This document shows, piece by piece, positions 6,177-7,315 of a stretch of DNA of 7,315 bases. Position numbers and translations under genes: made by a program. The stretch is from an archaeon (GTDB lineage Archaea > Hydrothermarchaeota > Hydrothermarchaeia > JALTZZ01 > JALUTC01), in the NCBI GenBank assembly GCA_027051265.1, contig JALTZH010000011.1, positions 1 through 7,315 of the forward strand, in the 5' to 3' direction. The notes under the pieces were generated by a model. The model searched no databases and was not told where the DNA came from. It saw only the letters and a list, made by a program, of their open reading frames with translations. The first letter of the stretch is position 1; each line of letters starts with the position of its first letter.

Positions 6177-7315
6177 TCATTTGATATAATTTGATGTTCT
6201 TTCTTTATCATTCTTCGATCGTTTTCTTTCGAATACTTTCTCTATAGCTTTATAGAAATCTTCCATCGTTACAAATTCTCGATTATTTCTTATAGCAAAT
6301 AGACCTGCTTCTATACATATCATTCTTATATCCGCTCCTGTAGCTCCTTCAGTCATTCTTGAGAGTTTTTCAAAATCTATGTTTCTTAAATTCATGTTTC
6401 TGGTATGTATTTTAAATATCTCAACTCTTGCTGAAAAATCTGGTAAAGGTATATAAATAATCCTATCAAATCTACCTGGTCTTAATAATGCTGGATCTAT
6501 TAAATCAATTCTATTCGTTGCAGCTAATATTCGTACGTTATCTAAACTCTTAAAACCATCTATCTCTGATAAAAGTTGAAGAAGAGTACGTTGAACTTCT
6601 CGATCACCGCTTACATCACTGTTTATTCGATGCATTGCAATTGCATCAATTTCATCTATAAAGACAATACTAGGAGCTTTTTCTCTTGCAAGTTTAAACA
6701 ATTCTCTAACGAGTCTTGCACCTTCACCAATAAATTTTCGTACAAGTTCTGAAGCTGTTAAACCGATAAACGTTGCGTTAGTTTCTCCAGCGACTGCTTT
6801 AGCAATGAGTGTTTTTCCACAACCAGGGGGACCATAGAGTAATATACCTTTAGGAGGTTCAATTCCAACTTTTTTAAAAACCTCAGGTTTTTTAAGAGGA
6901 AGTTCAACGCATTCTCTTATTTCTTCTATTTGTTTTTTTAAACCACCTATATCATGATATCTAACGTTTGGCCTTTCAATAACCTCCATTGCTAAAATAT
7001 CCGGATCCTTTTCGCTTTTTAAAACTTCAACCAATGCAAGTGTTTGTTGGTTTAAACCAACTTTTATTCCTGGTTTAAGATTTTTCTTATCAACATGAGA
7101 TGCAATGTTTACCAAAAATTCCATACCATTATTACTTCTTACAATAGCTCTGGAATCATCAATTATATCGATAAGTGTTGCGACGAGAAGAGGAGGGGAT
7201 TTTAATCGTACCAACTCATTTTCGAGTCTTTTGACATATTTTTTCAGTTGAATGTGGTTTCTTAAAAGTTTCTGATATAATATTTTATAATCCTGTTGCT
7301 TTGATACATCAACTT
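6177..7315 (-). CDS. pan: Proteasome-activating nucleotidase (PAN)-type AAA ATPase, N-terminus beyond the window
   Basis: The frame is open to the right edge, with 378 residues visible and the 5' end missing; PAN proteins are usually about 390-430 long. A TTG at 7214 could be mistaken for the start, but upstream codons give 'KLLRNHIQLKKYVKRLENEL', a coiled coil running into the conserved KSPPLL of the OB ring (about 38-98), as in true PAN. Counted from the first whole codon at 7313, Walker A is GPPGCGKT (161-168), the pore loop is K-F-I-G-E-G (193-198), Walker B is VFIDEID (217-223), sensor 1 is AATNR (264-268) and the arginine fingers are in LLRPGRFDR (276-284). PAN forms a hexamer that unfolds substrates and opens the 20S proteasome gate. 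The C-terminus ends in NYIK rather than the canonical hydrophobic-Tyr-X, and Walker A has Cys where Thr is usual. It stands alone on the minus strand. Confidence 0.9.
   Translation of the reverse strand, partial: VDVSKQQDYKILYQKLLRNHIQLKKYVKRLENELVRLKSPPLLVATLIDIIDDSRAIVRSNNGMEFLVNIASHVDKKNLKPGIKVGLNQQTLALVEVLKSEKDPDILAMEVIERPNVRYHDIGGLKKQIEEIRECVELPLKKPEVFKKVGIEPPKGILLYGPPGCGKTLIAKAVAGETNATFIGLTASELVRKFIGEGARLVRELFKLAREKAPSIVFIDEIDAIAMHRINSDVSGDREVQRTLLQLLSEIDGFKSLDNVRILAATNRIDLIDPALLRPGRFDRIIYIPLPDFSARVEIFKIHTRNMNLRNIDFEKLSRMTEGATGADIRMICIEAGLFAIRNNREFVTMEDFYKAIEKVFERKRSKNDKERTSNYIK

Overview
The window is strongly AT-rich, densely coded archaeal DNA. The archaeal assignment rests on four genes. 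One is a proteasome-activating nucleotidase (PAN). One is a riboflavin-pathway reductase of the archaeal ArfC type. One is a stand-alone GXGXG domain of glutamate synthase. One encodes a pilin-like protein with an archaeal type IV pilin-style N-terminus. Start regions show TATA-like boxes and mostly lack strong Shine-Dalgarno sites. Heavy use of AGA and ATA codons and Lys/Glu/Ile-rich proteins would fit a thermophile. The phylum cannot be fixed from this window. There is no mobile element, CRISPR array, tRNA or rRNA.

Layout from left to right. (1) Positions 1-1643, minus strand: four overlapping genes read as one probable operon in the order arfC, GNAT acetyltransferase, pilin-like membrane protein with four cysteines, ccmB. 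The last gene, a cytochrome c biogenesis ABC permease, runs off the left edge and only its first 51 codons are visible. (2) Positions 1644-1865: a 222-bp divergent spacer with TATA-like elements, a short inverted repeat at the arfC promoter and a perfect 12-bp palindrome. (3) Positions 1866-2951, plus strand: a 67-residue basic four-cysteine protein, then a stand-alone GXGXG beta-helix protein. (4) Positions 2980-6071: a MacB/LolD-like ABC system split over two divergent transcripts. The ATPase and a membrane-anchored protein with three Ig-like domains lie on the minus strand, and the FtsX/MacB-type permease lies on the plus strand, with only 15 bp between the two start codons. (5) Positions 6177-7315, minus strand: a PAN-type AAA ATPase whose N-terminal coiled coil continues past the right edge.

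The most distinctive points are these: the ABC system in which a triple Ig-like anchored protein sits where a MacA-type adaptor would be expected; the PAN-like ATPase whose C-terminus does not end in the canonical HbYX motif; the unexplained pilin-like cysteine protein translationally packed against ccmB; and the orphan GXGXG protein with no glutamate synthase partner in view. None of this by itself proves a new system. The genes are recognisable families in an unusual arrangement.
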